Positions 43,431 to 51,893 of a stretch of 64,000 nt of DNA are shown here, one piece after another (the stretch's first letter is position 1; each line of letters opens with the position of its first letter). The stretch spans positions 1 to 64,000 of the forward strand of contig NZ_WPZL01000022.1 in assembly GCF_013031245.1 (NCBI RefSeq), given 5' to 3'. Source of the stretch: Ruegeria lacuscaerulensis. GTDB taxonomy: Bacteria; Pseudomonadota; Alphaproteobacteria; Rhodobacterales; Rhodobacteraceae. The notes beneath the pieces are model-generated. The model was not told the origin of the DNA. It searched no databases and saw only the letters and a program-made list of their open reading frames with translations. A program made the translations under genes and the position numbers.

Positions 43431-44669
43431 TTAGTGGCTGGCCGCTGTGGCACCCATTTCATTAACCAGGTCAAAAGTGTCGAAACGATCAAGGCGGAAG
43501 GGTTGGATCATTTCCGGCACCCGGTCTTCAGCCATTGCCTGTGCCAGATAGAAACCGCTGGCGGGGGTCGACTTGAATCCCCATGTGCCCCAGCCCGCAT
43601 CCAGCCAGTAGTTGTCCAATGGCGAACGTCCCATGACCGGGCTGTAATCCGGCGTCATGTCGGTGATACCCGCCCATTGACGCAGAATTTTCAGATCCCC
43701 AATGAAGGGAAACATCTCCAGCGCGGAGGCCGCCAGACTTTCCTTCATGTCCAGCGTTGAGCGAGTGTTGTAGAGCTCATAAGGATCAGAACCCCCGCCA
43801 ATCACCAGCTCGCCACGGGCGGATTGCGAAATATAGCAATGCAGCGCAGTGGAGGAGACCATAGGGTTTAGGAAGGGTTTCACCGGGTGGGTCACCATGG
43901 CCTGCAGCGGGAAGCTGCGGATCGGCAAGCGTAGCCCGGCCATGGCAGCCACAACCGAGGAATGCCCGGCCACACATTGCACCACAGCCCCAGCCGAGAC
44001 ATTGCCACGATTGGTCTGCACTTCTGTGACCTTATTCCTGTCCACTGTCAGACCAGTCACCTGAGTTTTCTGGTGCAATTCCACACCGCGGTCACAAGCA
44101 CGGATGGCATATCCCCAAGCAACCGCGTCGTGCCGCGCGGTGGCAGCATCCGGGTGCCACAAACCTTTGAGGATTGGGCGACCTTCAATATCCAGGTTTA
44201 GACTGGGCACCAGCTCTTTGATCTGCTGACGATCCAGGATTTCGTTGCGTTCACCCAGAAATGTGCCACTGTCCGCCCGTAGGCGCAGCGCCCGCGAAAC
44301 GCCATCGGAATGAGACAGGGTCAGCTGACCCCGGCGGGAGTACATCAGGTTGTAGTCCAGCTCGTTGGCCAGGCTTTCATAGAGCCGCATAGAAGCGGCA
44401 TAGAACTTGATTGACTGCGAGGTGATGTAGTTGGAGCGGATCACCGTGGTATTGCGCGCTGTGTTGCCGCCGCCCAGGTAGCCTTTTTCTAGAATGGCAA
44501 TATTTGTTATGCCGTGTTTCGTCGCCAGATGATAGGCAAGCGACACTCCGTGACCGCCGCCACCTATGATCACGACGTCGTAGTGATTTTTCAGATCAGG
44601 GGTTCGGGGAATCTCCTCACGCACCGGATAGCGTCGAGAGAGACCGTATTTGAGTAGCGCCAGGACCAT
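43431..44669 (-). CDS. soxB: Sarcosine oxidase beta subunit
   Basis: A 412-residue beta subunit that holds FAD and covalent FMN. The N-terminal motif is YDVVIIGGGGHGVSLAYHLA near 30-48, followed by GGGNTARNTTVIRSNY which is the usual beta-subunit signature near the flavin site, and by the second motif SAGAVVQCVAGHSSVVAAMA. The C-terminal end LDAGWGTWGFKSTPASG is also conserved. The gene starts about 105 bases after the PhyH-like gene on the same strand. Substrate is sarcosine or another N-methyl amino acid. Confidence 0.94.
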   Translation of the reverse strand: MVLALLKYGLSRRYPVREEIPRTPDLKNHYDVVIIGGGGHGVSLAYHLATKHGITNIAILEKGYLGGGNTARNTTVIRSNYITSQSIKFYAASMRLYESLANELDYNLMYSRRGQLTLSHSDGVSRALRLRADSGTFLGERNEILDRQQIKELVPSLNLDIEGRPILKGLWHPDAATARHDAVAWGYAIRACDRGVELHQKTQVTGLTVDRNKVTEVQTNRGNVSAGAVVQCVAGHSSVVAAMAGLRLPIRSFPLQAMVTHPVKPFLNPMVSSTALHCYISQSARGELVIGGGSDPYELYNTRSTLDMKESLAASALEMFPFIGDLKILRQWAGITDMTPDYSPVMGRSPLDNYWLDAGWGTWGFKSTPASGFYLAQAMAEDRVPEMIQPFRLDRFDTFDLVNEMGATAASH

Positions 44670-44774
44670 GAGGAGAGACCTTCTAGAGCTGGAGTTGTGC
44701 CGTTTCGTTGGCTACTAGCTCAGTGGCATATTCAACCATCGAAACCTTTGCGACTGATGTTCGTTCAAATACAG

Positions 44775-45581
44775 CTACCGGCTCCACACAAGCGGCAGCA
44801 GTTCGCCTACAATGGGTTCACCTTCCTTCATTCCATGAGCCTGCCAGTATTCTGTCTGCGCGTCGGTCCAACTGCCTCGTTTTTCAAACGCTGCATTCCC
44901 GTGGGCGAAGCGCATTGTCAGACGGTTGACGGTACGTTCAGGCGGTACAGGGTTGGGGGCGCCATGCAATGTATGGGAATCGAAGATCAGGCAATCACCG
45001 GGGTCCAGATCAAATTCCAGCACGTCATAATCATCCAGATTTTCAGTGAAGTCCGGTGTGGGCTCATAGGGTTCCTGTAGTGCTGCCTTTTGTCCGGTGC
45101 CGGCAAAGCTGAGAGGCATGAATTTGCGCCCCCATTTGTGCGAACCCTTGAGGAAGACCACGCCCTCACCCTGACGAACGGGTTCAAGTCCCATCCACAG
45201 TACACACCATTCGCCGCTGACATCGAAATAGGGGTTGTCATGGTGCCAGGGCGCTCTGTTGACCGCGCCGGCCTCGCGCACCAGCCAATTGTCAGTCACG
45301 AGTGCAACGGAACTGGCCTCCATCGCTTCGCCTGCAAGTTCCGCCGCTGGAGAATTGAAAATGAAATTCTTCATGTGGGCATTTTCGCGCCAGATCCACA
45401 TGTCTGTGCAGTAGGTGCCCGGATTGGTGTCTTTGGAATAGTCCAGATACATCGGCCCCGGATTGGCGCGACCAAATTCAATCGAACTTCGCACTTCGTC
45501 CAACCATTCCTGCGAAAATGCGTTTTTGATCTGAACCACGCCATCGTTTCGATAAGCGGTCATGTGTTCTTGCGTCAGCAT
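44775..45581 (-). CDS. Phytanoyl-CoA dioxygenase (PhyH)-family Fe(II)/2-oxoglutarate oxygenase
   Basis: A 268-residue oxygenase. The iron triad is H113-x-D115 in APWHHDNPY and a late His in SHTLHGAPNP, followed by the Arg in NRLTMRFAHG that would hold 2-oxoglutarate. The ectoine hydroxylase signature (a WHSDFETWH-like stretch) is not present, so this is not EctD. It lies 23 bases after the M24 gene and leads to the sox genes, so it likely hydroxylates an intermediate of the same pathway, or removes an N-methyl group by oxidation. An upstream ATG at 45608 overlaps the M24 gene; the ATG at 45581 is preferred. Confidence 0.83.
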   Translation of the reverse strand: MLTQEHMTAYRNDGVVQIKNAFSQEWLDEVRSSIEFGRANPGPMYLDYSKDTNPGTYCTDMWIWRENAHMKNFIFNSPAAELAGEAMEASSVALVTDNWLVREAGAVNRAPWHHDNPYFDVSGEWCVLWMGLEPVRQGEGVVFLKGSHKWGRKFMPLSFAGTGQKAALQEPYEPTPDFTENLDDYDVLEFDLDPGDCLIFDSHTLHGAPNPVPPERTVNRLTMRFAHGNAAFEKRGSWTDAQTEYWQAHGMKEGEPIVGELLPLVWSR

Positions 45582-45604
45582 TGTGTGCCTTTCGGTGCGT
45601 GTCA

Positions 45605-46762
45605 TCACTTTATGACAAGGCTTTCAGGTGTTGTGGCGGTCAGCACTTCGGCACCATCTTCGGTGAGAATGACCGTGTTCGAGATGAAGTAGTCGACGAC
45701 GTCGGTGTCTGTGAACCAGCTGTGGGCGTGGAACACCATGCCGACCTCCAGCGTGCGTTCTGACCCGGGGAAGAGGCTGGTTACCATGGACCCACCTGTC
45801 CAACTGGGTGAGAATCCGATGCCCACCATATAACCGCAATGATGCCGTTCGTAGTCTGCCAAGCCGCCGCTTGCGGCTACCTCGCGCCAGGCGGCGTATG
45901 CCTCCCCGGCCTTGCCGCCTACTTTCAATGCACTGCAGATTGCCTTCATGCCGTCCATGGCCAGCTCTGCCGACTTCTCAGCCCCCTCCGGCGCGCTGCC
46001 CACAAAGACCAACCGGCCCATAGGCGCGTGATATTTGCGATAGGATGCGGCATTTTCCAGAAACACCGCGTCACCAGTTCGGAAGGTTTCGCCACGCCAG
46101 GTCGTATGCTCTTCGCCCGAGCGTGTGGCTGGACGAATGAACGGGCCAAAGCCGGTCGGCTCACTACCTGCCAGAGTCGAGGCGCGCATGTACTCCGCGG
46201 CAATCTCATAATCTGTCGCGCCGTCGCGGATCAGGTCAATGCAAGCGCTCATGCCGACATCTGCGGCCTTGGCGGCCTTGCGTGTGTATTCGATTTCCAG
46301 CGGGGATTTTGCCTGTCGCAGGTTGTCGACCAGACCGGATCCGTCCGCCCATTCGACGCCCTCCGCCTTTGCCAATATCCCTTCGGCATGATGCAGGTGC
46401 AAGAACAGGCTGCGCCTTTCGAGCGCGACGCGACCACCGGACAGGCCTAGGTCCTTCATCGCCTGTACCACGTAGTCAGAAAGCTCTTCGTGATCCTGAT
46501 GACCATAGAACCGGGCGTTTCTCACCTGATTGTCAAACGTGATCTTTTCCATGGCCCGGCAGATCAGCGCCATCTCGCCATCTCGGTTCACAACGAGAAC
46601 ATGGGCAGCAAAGAACCCCCAGTGGTCCAAACCGGTCAGATAATAGATGTTTTCGGGCACCGAGATAACGATCCCGTCCAGATTCTGCTCGGACAGGACG
46701 GTTTTTACACGGTTGAGTCGGTGGTCCAGCTCCTCTTTTGGGAACGGGGCGTGTTCGATCAT
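45605..46762 (-). CDS. M24-family hydrolase, ectoine hydrolase (DoeA)-like
   Basis: A 385-residue pita-bread-fold protein that begins MIEHAPFPKEELDHRLNRVK behind GGAGA. The creatinase-like N-terminal domain ends near 150; the catalytic domain contains GDAVFLENAASYRKYHAPMG, HHCGYMVGIGFSPSW and MVFHAHSWFTDTD. The standard metal ligands (two Asp, His, two Glu) of M24 peptidases are partly replaced, as in ectoine hydrolase DoeA, and the wording is closer to DoeA than to creatinase. It would open an amide or cyclic amidine. It is the first gene of the minus-strand operon, divergent from the ABC transporter. Confidence 0.75.
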   Translation of the reverse strand: MIEHAPFPKEELDHRLNRVKTVLSEQNLDGIVISVPENIYYLTGLDHWGFFAAHVLVVNRDGEMALICRAMEKITFDNQVRNARFYGHQDHEELSDYVVQAMKDLGLSGGRVALERRSLFLHLHHAEGILAKAEGVEWADGSGLVDNLRQAKSPLEIEYTRKAAKAADVGMSACIDLIRDGATDYEIAAEYMRASTLAGSEPTGFGPFIRPATRSGEEHTTWRGETFRTGDAVFLENAASYRKYHAPMGRLVFVGSAPEGAEKSAELAMDGMKAICSALKVGGKAGEAYAAWREVAASGGLADYERHHCGYMVGIGFSPSWTGGSMVTSLFPGSERTLEVGMVFHAHSWFTDTDVVDYFISNTVILTEDGAEVLTATTPESLVIK

Positions 46763-46807
46763 TCGGTGTCTCCTAACTGAGATTGATTCCACTGCGTCGA
46801 CTGTTAA

Positions 46808-46815
46808 GGTATACC
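46808..46815. promoter_or_regulatory. GGTATACC palindrome, left operator in the divergent control region
   Basis: A perfect eight-base palindrome GGTATACC followed by AAT, 45 bases upstream of the M24 start codon and in the gap before the ABC operon. The same 11 bases recur at 46914. FadR/FCD-type GntR proteins usually bind TGGTATACCA-like sequences, and one is encoded at 51894. Confidence 0.65.
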
Positions 46816-46913
46816 AATGATAAGTCAAGAGGCTGGCGCTGTTCATGATAGGCCCCAAAATATTGGGACATTTTTGCGAAATTGCAGATTTATGTTGAGA
46901 AACTTCCCAAAAA

Positions 46914-46921
46914 GGTATACC
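46914..46921. promoter_or_regulatory. GGTATACC palindrome, right operator in the divergent control region
   Basis: Identical copy of GGTATACCAAT, 106 bases from the left site (ten helical turns) and 39 bases before the start codon of the binding-protein gene. With the two sites on the same face of the helix, one repressor pair could control both operons by looping. Confidence 0.65.
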
Positions 46922-46960
46922 AATACGCCGTAGTTCAGGGAATCAATCAGGGAGAGACCA

Positions 46961-47806
46961 ATGAGCCAAATACTAAGAACCACTATTATCGCCGCGACAA
47001 CCATTGTGGGTGTCGCGACATCGGCGCTGGCGGGTCCACTCATGGATCGTATCGAAAGTGGTGAGACCATTCGGATTGGTTTCTCCAATGAAGTGCCGTG
47101 GTCTTACCCCGGCGACAACGACGCACCACTTGGATTTGCAAACGTACACACGCTGGGTGTCCTGAAGGCAATGGGCTACGACAACATCGAGCCCGTCGTG
47201 ACAGATTGGGGTGGATTGATCCCGGGCCTCAAAGCCAATCGCTTTGATATCATCACGGGTGGCATGTACATTCTTGAAGCGCGTTGTGAGAGCATTGATT
47301 TCTCCGAGCCGATGGGGATTTTTGGCGATGCCTTTGTGGTTCCCGCTGGCAACCCGAAGAACATCACCTCTTATGCTGACATCAAAGATCAGGGGGCCAC
47401 GATGGTCACTGGCGCCGGTTACAACACGGTTGATGCCGCCAAACGCGAAGGCGTGGCAGCCGAGCAGATCCTCGAAGTGCCCGGGCCAACTGAGGTGCTA
47501 GCCGCAATGCGTGTTGGTCGTGCTGACGCAGGTGCTATGACGTTCTTCACGGCGCAAAACCTGGCGGCCCAATCCGATGGCGAGCTTGAGGTCACCGATC
47601 CTAACGCGTTGCCCGAATGGACCCAGAACTGGGTTGGTATCGGTTTCCGCCCGGAAGACAGCGACTTTCTTGAGGCCTTCAATGCCGCGCAGGCAGAGTA
47701 CTTGGGTTCAGAAGAGATGTTGGCCGCCGTTGCGCCATACGAATACACTGAATTTCAGGTTCCGGATCCAAGCGTGAAAACCGAATGGATTTGCCAGAAC
47801 CGTTGA
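46961..47806 (+). CDS. ehuB: Amino-acid ABC transporter binding protein, EhuB-like
   Basis: A 281-residue family 3 periplasmic binding protein with signal peptide MSQILRTTIIAATTIVGVAT cleaved after ALA. It has IRIGFSNEVPWSYPGDNDAP, GLIPGLKANRFDIITGGMYI, CESIDFSEPM and the EWTQNWVGIGFRPEDSDFLE ending of EhuB (ectoine/hydroxyectoine binding) type proteins. Cys residues at 106 and near the end could form a disulfide. It is first in an A-type operon and lies 39 bases past a GGTATACC operator. Ectoine or a related zwitterion is the best guess as ligand. Confidence 0.82.
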   Translation: MSQILRTTIIAATTIVGVATSALAGPLMDRIESGETIRIGFSNEVPWSYPGDNDAPLGFANVHTLGVLKAMGYDNIEPVVTDWGGLIPGLKANRFDIITGGMYILEARCESIDFSEPMGIFGDAFVVPAGNPKNITSYADIKDQGATMVTGAGYNTVDAAKREGVAAEQILEVPGPTEVLAAMRVGRADAGAMTFFTAQNLAAQSDGELEVTDPNALPEWTQNWVGIGFRPEDSDFLEAFNAAQAEYLGSEEMLAAVAPYEYTEFQVPDPSVKTEWICQNR

Positions 47807-47821
47807 CGGCATTGCTTTAGC

Positions 47822-47848
47822 AGGCGGGTCAGGTTCGGCCCGCCTTTT
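47822..47848 (+). terminator. Hairpin with T run after the binding-protein gene
   Basis: A nine-base stem (AGGCGGGTC with GGCCCGCCT, one G-T pair) with a six-base loop and four Ts stands 16 bases after the ehuB-like stop. It looks like a partial Rho-independent terminator or processing site that makes more binding protein than permease. Confidence 0.75.
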
Positions 47849-47871
47849 ACGTCCGCCATCCGGGATACGTC

Positions 47872-48537
47872 ATGTCATATTGGGAATTTCTCGCCGAAAA
47901 CGCGCCGCGTTTTCTGGACGGAACGCTGGTCACAATCGCGCAGTTTTTTCTGTCGGCAGCGCTTGCCATTGTGCTCGCTCTGACCGCAGGGTTGATGAAA
48001 CTGTCACGGAATATTGCGGTGCGCTGGACGGCCGGCGTTTACATTGAAATCTTCCGGGGCACGTCTCTTTTAGTGCAGCTTTATTGGATTTTCTTTGTCC
48101 TGCCTCTCTTCGGATTGACGCTGGACAAGTTCTTTGCCGGTTTCATTGCGGTCGGGCTGAACCTCGGGGCCTATGGTGCCGAACTCGTGCGTGGCGGCAT
48201 TCAGTCGGTGCCCAAAGGGCAGTGGGAAGCGGCTTATGCGATCTCGATGTCTCCGGCCAAACGGATGTATCGGATCATCCTGCCACAGGCGTTTTTGAAC
48301 ATGCTGCCGCCTTGGGGCAACCTGATGATCGAACTGCTGAAGGCGACCGCGCTGGTGTCGTTGATTTCGGTTACTGACCTGATGTTCGAAGCCAAGCAAA
48401 TAAACGGCTCCACCTTCCTGTCAGCGCAGGCTTTCGGGACAGCACTGATAATTTACTACATTCTTGCGCGGCTGATCGTGACGCCGTTCATGCGGTGGCT
48501 CGAACGCTTCATGGCACGCAAATTGGGGAGGGCGTAA
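47872..48537 (+). CDS. ehuC: Amino-acid ABC transporter permease, EhuC-like
   Basis: A 221-residue polar amino acid permease of the HisMQ type with about five membrane segments. It contains GTLVTIAQFFLSAALAIVLA near 20, the EIFRGTSLLVQLYWIFF motif near 60-75 and the coupling loop VPKGQWEAAYAISMSPAKRM. The last residues RFMARKLGRA are the basic cytoplasmic tail. It is three bases before the second permease. Confidence 0.9.
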   Translation: MSYWEFLAENAPRFLDGTLVTIAQFFLSAALAIVLALTAGLMKLSRNIAVRWTAGVYIEIFRGTSLLVQLYWIFFVLPLFGLTLDKFFAGFIAVGLNLGAYGAELVRGGIQSVPKGQWEAAYAISMSPAKRMYRIILPQAFLNMLPPWGNLMIELLKATALVSLISVTDLMFEAKQINGSTFLSAQAFGTALIIYYILARLIVTPFMRWLERFMARKLGRA

Positions 48538-48540
48538 GCT

Positions 48541-49209
48541 ATGTTTGACTGGCGTTGGGATTTTACCTTTGAAATTCTTCCCCGGCTTTTACAGGCCACG
48601 CTGAACACGCTGGCCGCTGCCGGAATCGGCTATGGGATCGCAGTGGTACTGGGGCTGGTTTTTGCACTGGCGCAACGCACACCGTCGCGCATCGTCACAA
48701 TGGTGGTGCGGGAATGTGTCGAATTCATCCGATCGACGCCGCTGGTGCTGCAGATTTTCTTTGTGTTCTTTGTCGGCCCGCAATTCGGGATACGCCTCAG
48801 TCCATGGGTGGCAGGGATGATCGCCATCGGGCTGCATTATTCGGCCTACCTGTCTGAGGTTTATCGCGGCGGCCTCGAGTCGGTGCCGAAAGGACAGTGG
48901 GAGGCTTGCACCGCACTGAACCTGAGCACGACCAAGACCTATTTTCGCGTTATCATCCCCCAAGCCCTGCCGCCCTCAATGGCTGGGATGGGCAATTACC
49001 TGGTTGGGATATTCAAGGACACACCGATGCTGTCGGTTATCGGCGTGGCCGAGCTGATGCAGGCGGCGAATGCCATTGGTGGGTCAACTTACAGGTATTT
49101 GGAACCCTATACCATGGTCGGGATCATCTTCCTGGCGATTTCACTGCCCGCAGCCGGGTTGATCAAACTCTTTGAGGCCTGGGTGCGCAAGAAACTGGGA
49201 ATGAACTGA
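48541..49209 (+). CDS. ehuD: Amino-acid ABC transporter permease, EhuD-like
   Basis: The second permease, 222 residues, with the ECVEFIRSTPLVLQIFFVFF motif near 62-80 and VPKGQWEACTALNLSTTKTY coupling loop. About five membrane segments. Its stop overlaps the ATPase start by one base (ATGGA/TGA). It pairs with the EhuC-like subunit to form the pore. Confidence 0.9.
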   Translation: MFDWRWDFTFEILPRLLQATLNTLAAAGIGYGIAVVLGLVFALAQRTPSRIVTMVVRECVEFIRSTPLVLQIFFVFFVGPQFGIRLSPWVAGMIAIGLHYSAYLSEVYRGGLESVPKGQWEACTALNLSTTKTYFRVIIPQALPPSMAGMGNYLVGIFKDTPMLSVIGVAELMQAANAIGGSTYRYLEPYTMVGIIFLAISLPAAGLIKLFEAWVRKKLGMN

Positions 49210-50024
49210 TGGAAGATATGTCGCAATACCCACTGGAACTGACCGGGCCCGACGTGCCGATGGTACGGTTCATGAACGTAACCAAAAGCTATGGCGCCCT
49301 GACCGTACTGGACAGTCTGCATCTGGACGTGTCGGAGGGTGAGATGGTCACCGTGATCGGCCCGTCCGGCTCGGGCAAAACCACCGTGTTGCGCATGCTG
49401 ATGACTTTGGAAACCATCAATGGCGGCGTCATCTATGTTGATGGCAAACCGCTTACCCATATGGAAAAGAACGGGGTTCTGGTGCCGGCGGACGCGAAAT
49501 ACCTGCGCCGGGCCCGGTCCTCAATCGGCATGTGTTTCCAGCATTTCAACCTGTTTCCACATATGACCGCCCTACAGAACTGCATGGAAGGGCCTGTGCA
49601 GGTGCTGGGTTTGCCAAAGGCTGAGGCCCGAGAACGGTCCGAAGAGTTGTTGTCGATGGTCGGCATGATCGACAAAAAGGACCAGCATCCTTCGCGCCTG
49701 TCGGGCGGTCAGCAGCAACGTGTCGCCATCGCCCGGGCGTTGGCCATGCGCCCCAAGGTGATGCTGTTTGATGAAGTCACCTCGGCGCTTGACCCCGAGG
49801 TAATCGGTGAAGTGACCGGCGTCATCCGCAAACTGGTGGCCGAGCACAACCTCACCATGTTGATGGTGACACACCAGATGGGCTTTGCGCGCGACATTTC
49901 AGATCGCGTTTGTTTCTTCTACCAAGGGAAGATCGAAGAACAGGGTCCTCCGGAGGATCTGTTCGGCAATCCCAAACGCGAACGCACACAGCAATTCCTG
50001 TCAGCAGTAAAAGCGGCGGATTGA
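49209..50024 (+). CDS. ehuA: Amino-acid ABC transporter ATPase, EhuA-like
   Basis: A 271-residue ATPase with Walker A GPSGSGKTTVLRML near 57-70, signature LSGGQQQRVAIARALAM, Walker B VMLFDEVTSALDPE and the H-loop MMVTHQMGFARDIS. The sequence YVDGKPLTHMEKNGVLVPAD between Walker A and Q-loop is a longer insert seen in EhuA-type ATPases. It completes the uptake system and is followed 60 bases later by the aspartate-dehydrogenase-like gene. Confidence 0.92.
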   Translation: MEDMSQYPLELTGPDVPMVRFMNVTKSYGALTVLDSLHLDVSEGEMVTVIGPSGSGKTTVLRMLMTLETINGGVIYVDGKPLTHMEKNGVLVPADAKYLRRARSSIGMCFQHFNLFPHMTALQNCMEGPVQVLGLPKAEARERSEELLSMVGMIDKKDQHPSRLSGGQQQRVAIARALAMRPKVMLFDEVTSALDPEVIGEVTGVIRKLVAEHNLTMLMVTHQMGFARDISDRVCFFYQGKIEEQGPPEDLFGNPKRERTQQFLSAVKAAD

Positions 50025-50084
50025 GCCTTGCACCTGACGTCATGATACGGTTCCCGAGGAACCACCACCAAAGAAAGACCTGTT

Positions 50085-50888
50085 ATGAGAATTGGAGTTG
50101 CCGGTATCGGAGCTGTCGGTGCGGCGGTTGCACGCGCATTGGACAACGGTGAAGTTCCAGGATGTGCGCTGGGTGGTCTGGCGGCGCGAACCAGCGAAAA
50201 GGCGGCTGCCCTGAATGATACTCTGAAACATCCGGCGCATGTAGTGGATTTCGGAACGTTGGCCTTGACCTGTGATTGTGTGATCGAAGCTCTCCCCCCC
50301 GCATTGTTCGGCGATCTGGCTGACCCGGTTTTGCGGGCAGGCAAGCAACTGGTTGTGCTTTCGGCCAGCCAGTTGCTTGCCCGGGACGACCTAATCTCTC
50401 TTGCGGCGAAAAACGGTAGCCGCATTATGGTCGCGTCAGGTGCGATGCTGGGTCTGGACGCGTTGAATGCAGTGAATGTCGGCCAGATTCATTCGGTCAC
50501 AATAGTGACCCGCAAACCGGTCGAAAGCCTTATCAGGGCACCTTTTGTCGCGCGGTTGGGCATGGATCTAACCGCGCTTCAAGGGCCAAAACAAGTGATC
50601 GCAGGCAGTGTCACCGAAGTGGCACGCGAATTCCCCGCCAACGTGAATGTCGCGGCAGCGATCAGCATGGCCGGGCTTGGTCCAGACAAGACCCGCATGG
50701 AGGTCTGGGCTGATCCATCCCTGACGCGAAACACACATTCGGTAGAGGTAACTTCCGACAGCTCGGATTTCACAATGTCTATTCAGAACCGGCCGAGCGC
50801 TGAAAACCCGGCTACCGGCATCATCACCGCCCGAAGCGTGATCGCGCTTCTACGCCGCTTTCATTCAACTTTGCAGGTGGGGACGTGA
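50085..50888 (+). CDS. L-aspartate dehydrogenase-like NAD(P) enzyme
   Basis: A 267-residue protein with the Rossmann start MRIGVAGIGAVGAAVARALD and the pattern VVDFGTLALTCDCVIEALPP of L-aspartate dehydrogenases. Later ISMAGLGPDKTRMEVWADPS and the ending NPATGIITARSVIALLRR match that family. Aspartate dehydrogenase reduces iminosuccinate to aspartate or the reverse. It is followed four bases later by the dehydratase gene at 50893, which would make an imine-type product; together they would convert a hydroxy amino acid into aspartate. Confidence 0.8.
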   Translation: MRIGVAGIGAVGAAVARALDNGEVPGCALGGLAARTSEKAAALNDTLKHPAHVVDFGTLALTCDCVIEALPPALFGDLADPVLRAGKQLVVLSASQLLARDDLISLAAKNGSRIMVASGAMLGLDALNAVNVGQIHSVTIVTRKPVESLIRAPFVARLGMDLTALQGPKQVIAGSVTEVAREFPANVNVAAAISMAGLGPDKTRMEVWADPSLTRNTHSVEVTSDSSDFTMSIQNRPSAENPATGIITARSVIALLRRFHSTLQVGT

Positions 50889-50892
50889 CGCA

Positions 50893-51858
50893 GTGTTGAC
50901 CATTGAAATGATCACTCAGGCTGCCGAGCGGTTACAGGATGTCGTGATCCGAACCCCGTTGTTGGAATCTCCACTGCTCAACAACGCGCTTGGGTTCCGG
51001 TTGCTGATCAAATCGGATTGCCTGCAAAAGACCGGCTCGTTCAAAATACGTGGTGCTTACAACAAGATTGCGTCGCTTGGCGAAGGCCAGCGCAAGGCAG
51101 GGGTCGTGGCATATTCATCCGGCAACCACGCACAAGGCGTTGCGGCTGCCGCAAACGCGATGGGGGTTTCGGCTAAGATAGTGATGCCAGCAGATGCGCC
51201 CCGCATAAAGCTTGACAACACCGCCCAGTGGGGGGCCGAGGTTATCACCTATGACCGACAGACGGGTGACCGGGCCAAAATAGCCCAGGACATCGCCGAA
51301 AAAACCGGCGCAACGCTGGTGCCGCCCTATGACGATTACGACCTGATGGCCGGGCAAGGTACAACTGGGCTGGAAATAGCTGAGCAATTGGACGCGCTTG
51401 GCGTAAGGGCGGATAGAGTCATTTGCCCCGCCGGAGGTGGCGGGCTAATCGCCGGGCTGTCTACTGCCATGCTCGCGCGCCATGAGGACACTGAAATCTG
51501 GGCGGCTGAACCCCGGAATTTTGATGATACCAAGCGCTCTCTAGAAGCGGGAACTGCCCTGTCGATTGAGCCGGGTCACAGCTCGATTTGCGACTCGATC
51601 GTGACCGCGCGACCCGGACAGCTAACCTTTCCAATCAACCTGAAGACCCTGTCGGGTGGCTATTCCGTCAACGAGCTAGATGTTGTTGCCGCAATGCGGA
51701 CTTTGTTCACAGAGCTCAAGGTTGTTGCCGAACCCGGCGGCGCAGTTTCAGTGGCCGCAGCCGTGTCAAACAAACGCGCCTTGCAAGGGCAGACCGTCGT
51801 TGCTCTGGTGACGGGCGGCAACGTTGATATGGACAGTTTTCTCACGTGGATGGCATAA
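50893..51858 (+). CDS. Serine/threonine dehydratase-family PLP enzyme (hydroxyaspartate dehydratase or EutB-like)
   Basis: A 321-residue fold-type II PLP enzyme. The lysine lies in KTGSFKIRGAYNK near 50-62, the substrate loop in SSGNHAQGVAAAANAMG near 79-95 and the phosphate loop in PAGGGGLIAGLS near 178-190. There is no ACT domain, which rules out biosynthetic IlvA. Close in family are threo-3-hydroxyaspartate dehydratases and the EutB enzymes of hydroxyectoine use. The start is GTG. Adjacent to the aspartate-dehydrogenase-like gene, it probably dehydrates a beta-hydroxy amino acid. Confidence 0.83.
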   Translation: MLTIEMITQAAERLQDVVIRTPLLESPLLNNALGFRLLIKSDCLQKTGSFKIRGAYNKIASLGEGQRKAGVVAYSSGNHAQGVAAAANAMGVSAKIVMPADAPRIKLDNTAQWGAEVITYDRQTGDRAKIAQDIAEKTGATLVPPYDDYDLMAGQGTTGLEIAEQLDALGVRADRVICPAGGGGLIAGLSTAMLARHEDTEIWAAEPRNFDDTKRSLEAGTALSIEPGHSSICDSIVTARPGQLTFPINLKTLSGGYSVNELDVVAAMRTLFTELKVVAEPGGAVSVAAAVSNKRALQGQTVVALVTGGNVDMDSFLTWMA

Positions 51859-51893
51859 GTTGGCGAATACCCGTTATCGATAGTGAGCAACGC

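Noticed and set aside
44775-45581. Ectoine hydroxylase EctD
   Set aside because: The PhyH family fits and the context is ectoine-like, but the EctD signature stretch around the HxD motif is missing (here it reads WHHDNPY). Only the family call was kept.
45605-46762. Creatinase feeding sarcosine into SoxBDAG
   Set aside because: Creatinase is also M24 and would give sarcosine, but the conserved C-terminal pattern here is closer to DoeA-like hydrolases, and no creatininase or urease gene is near. It remains a possible alternative.
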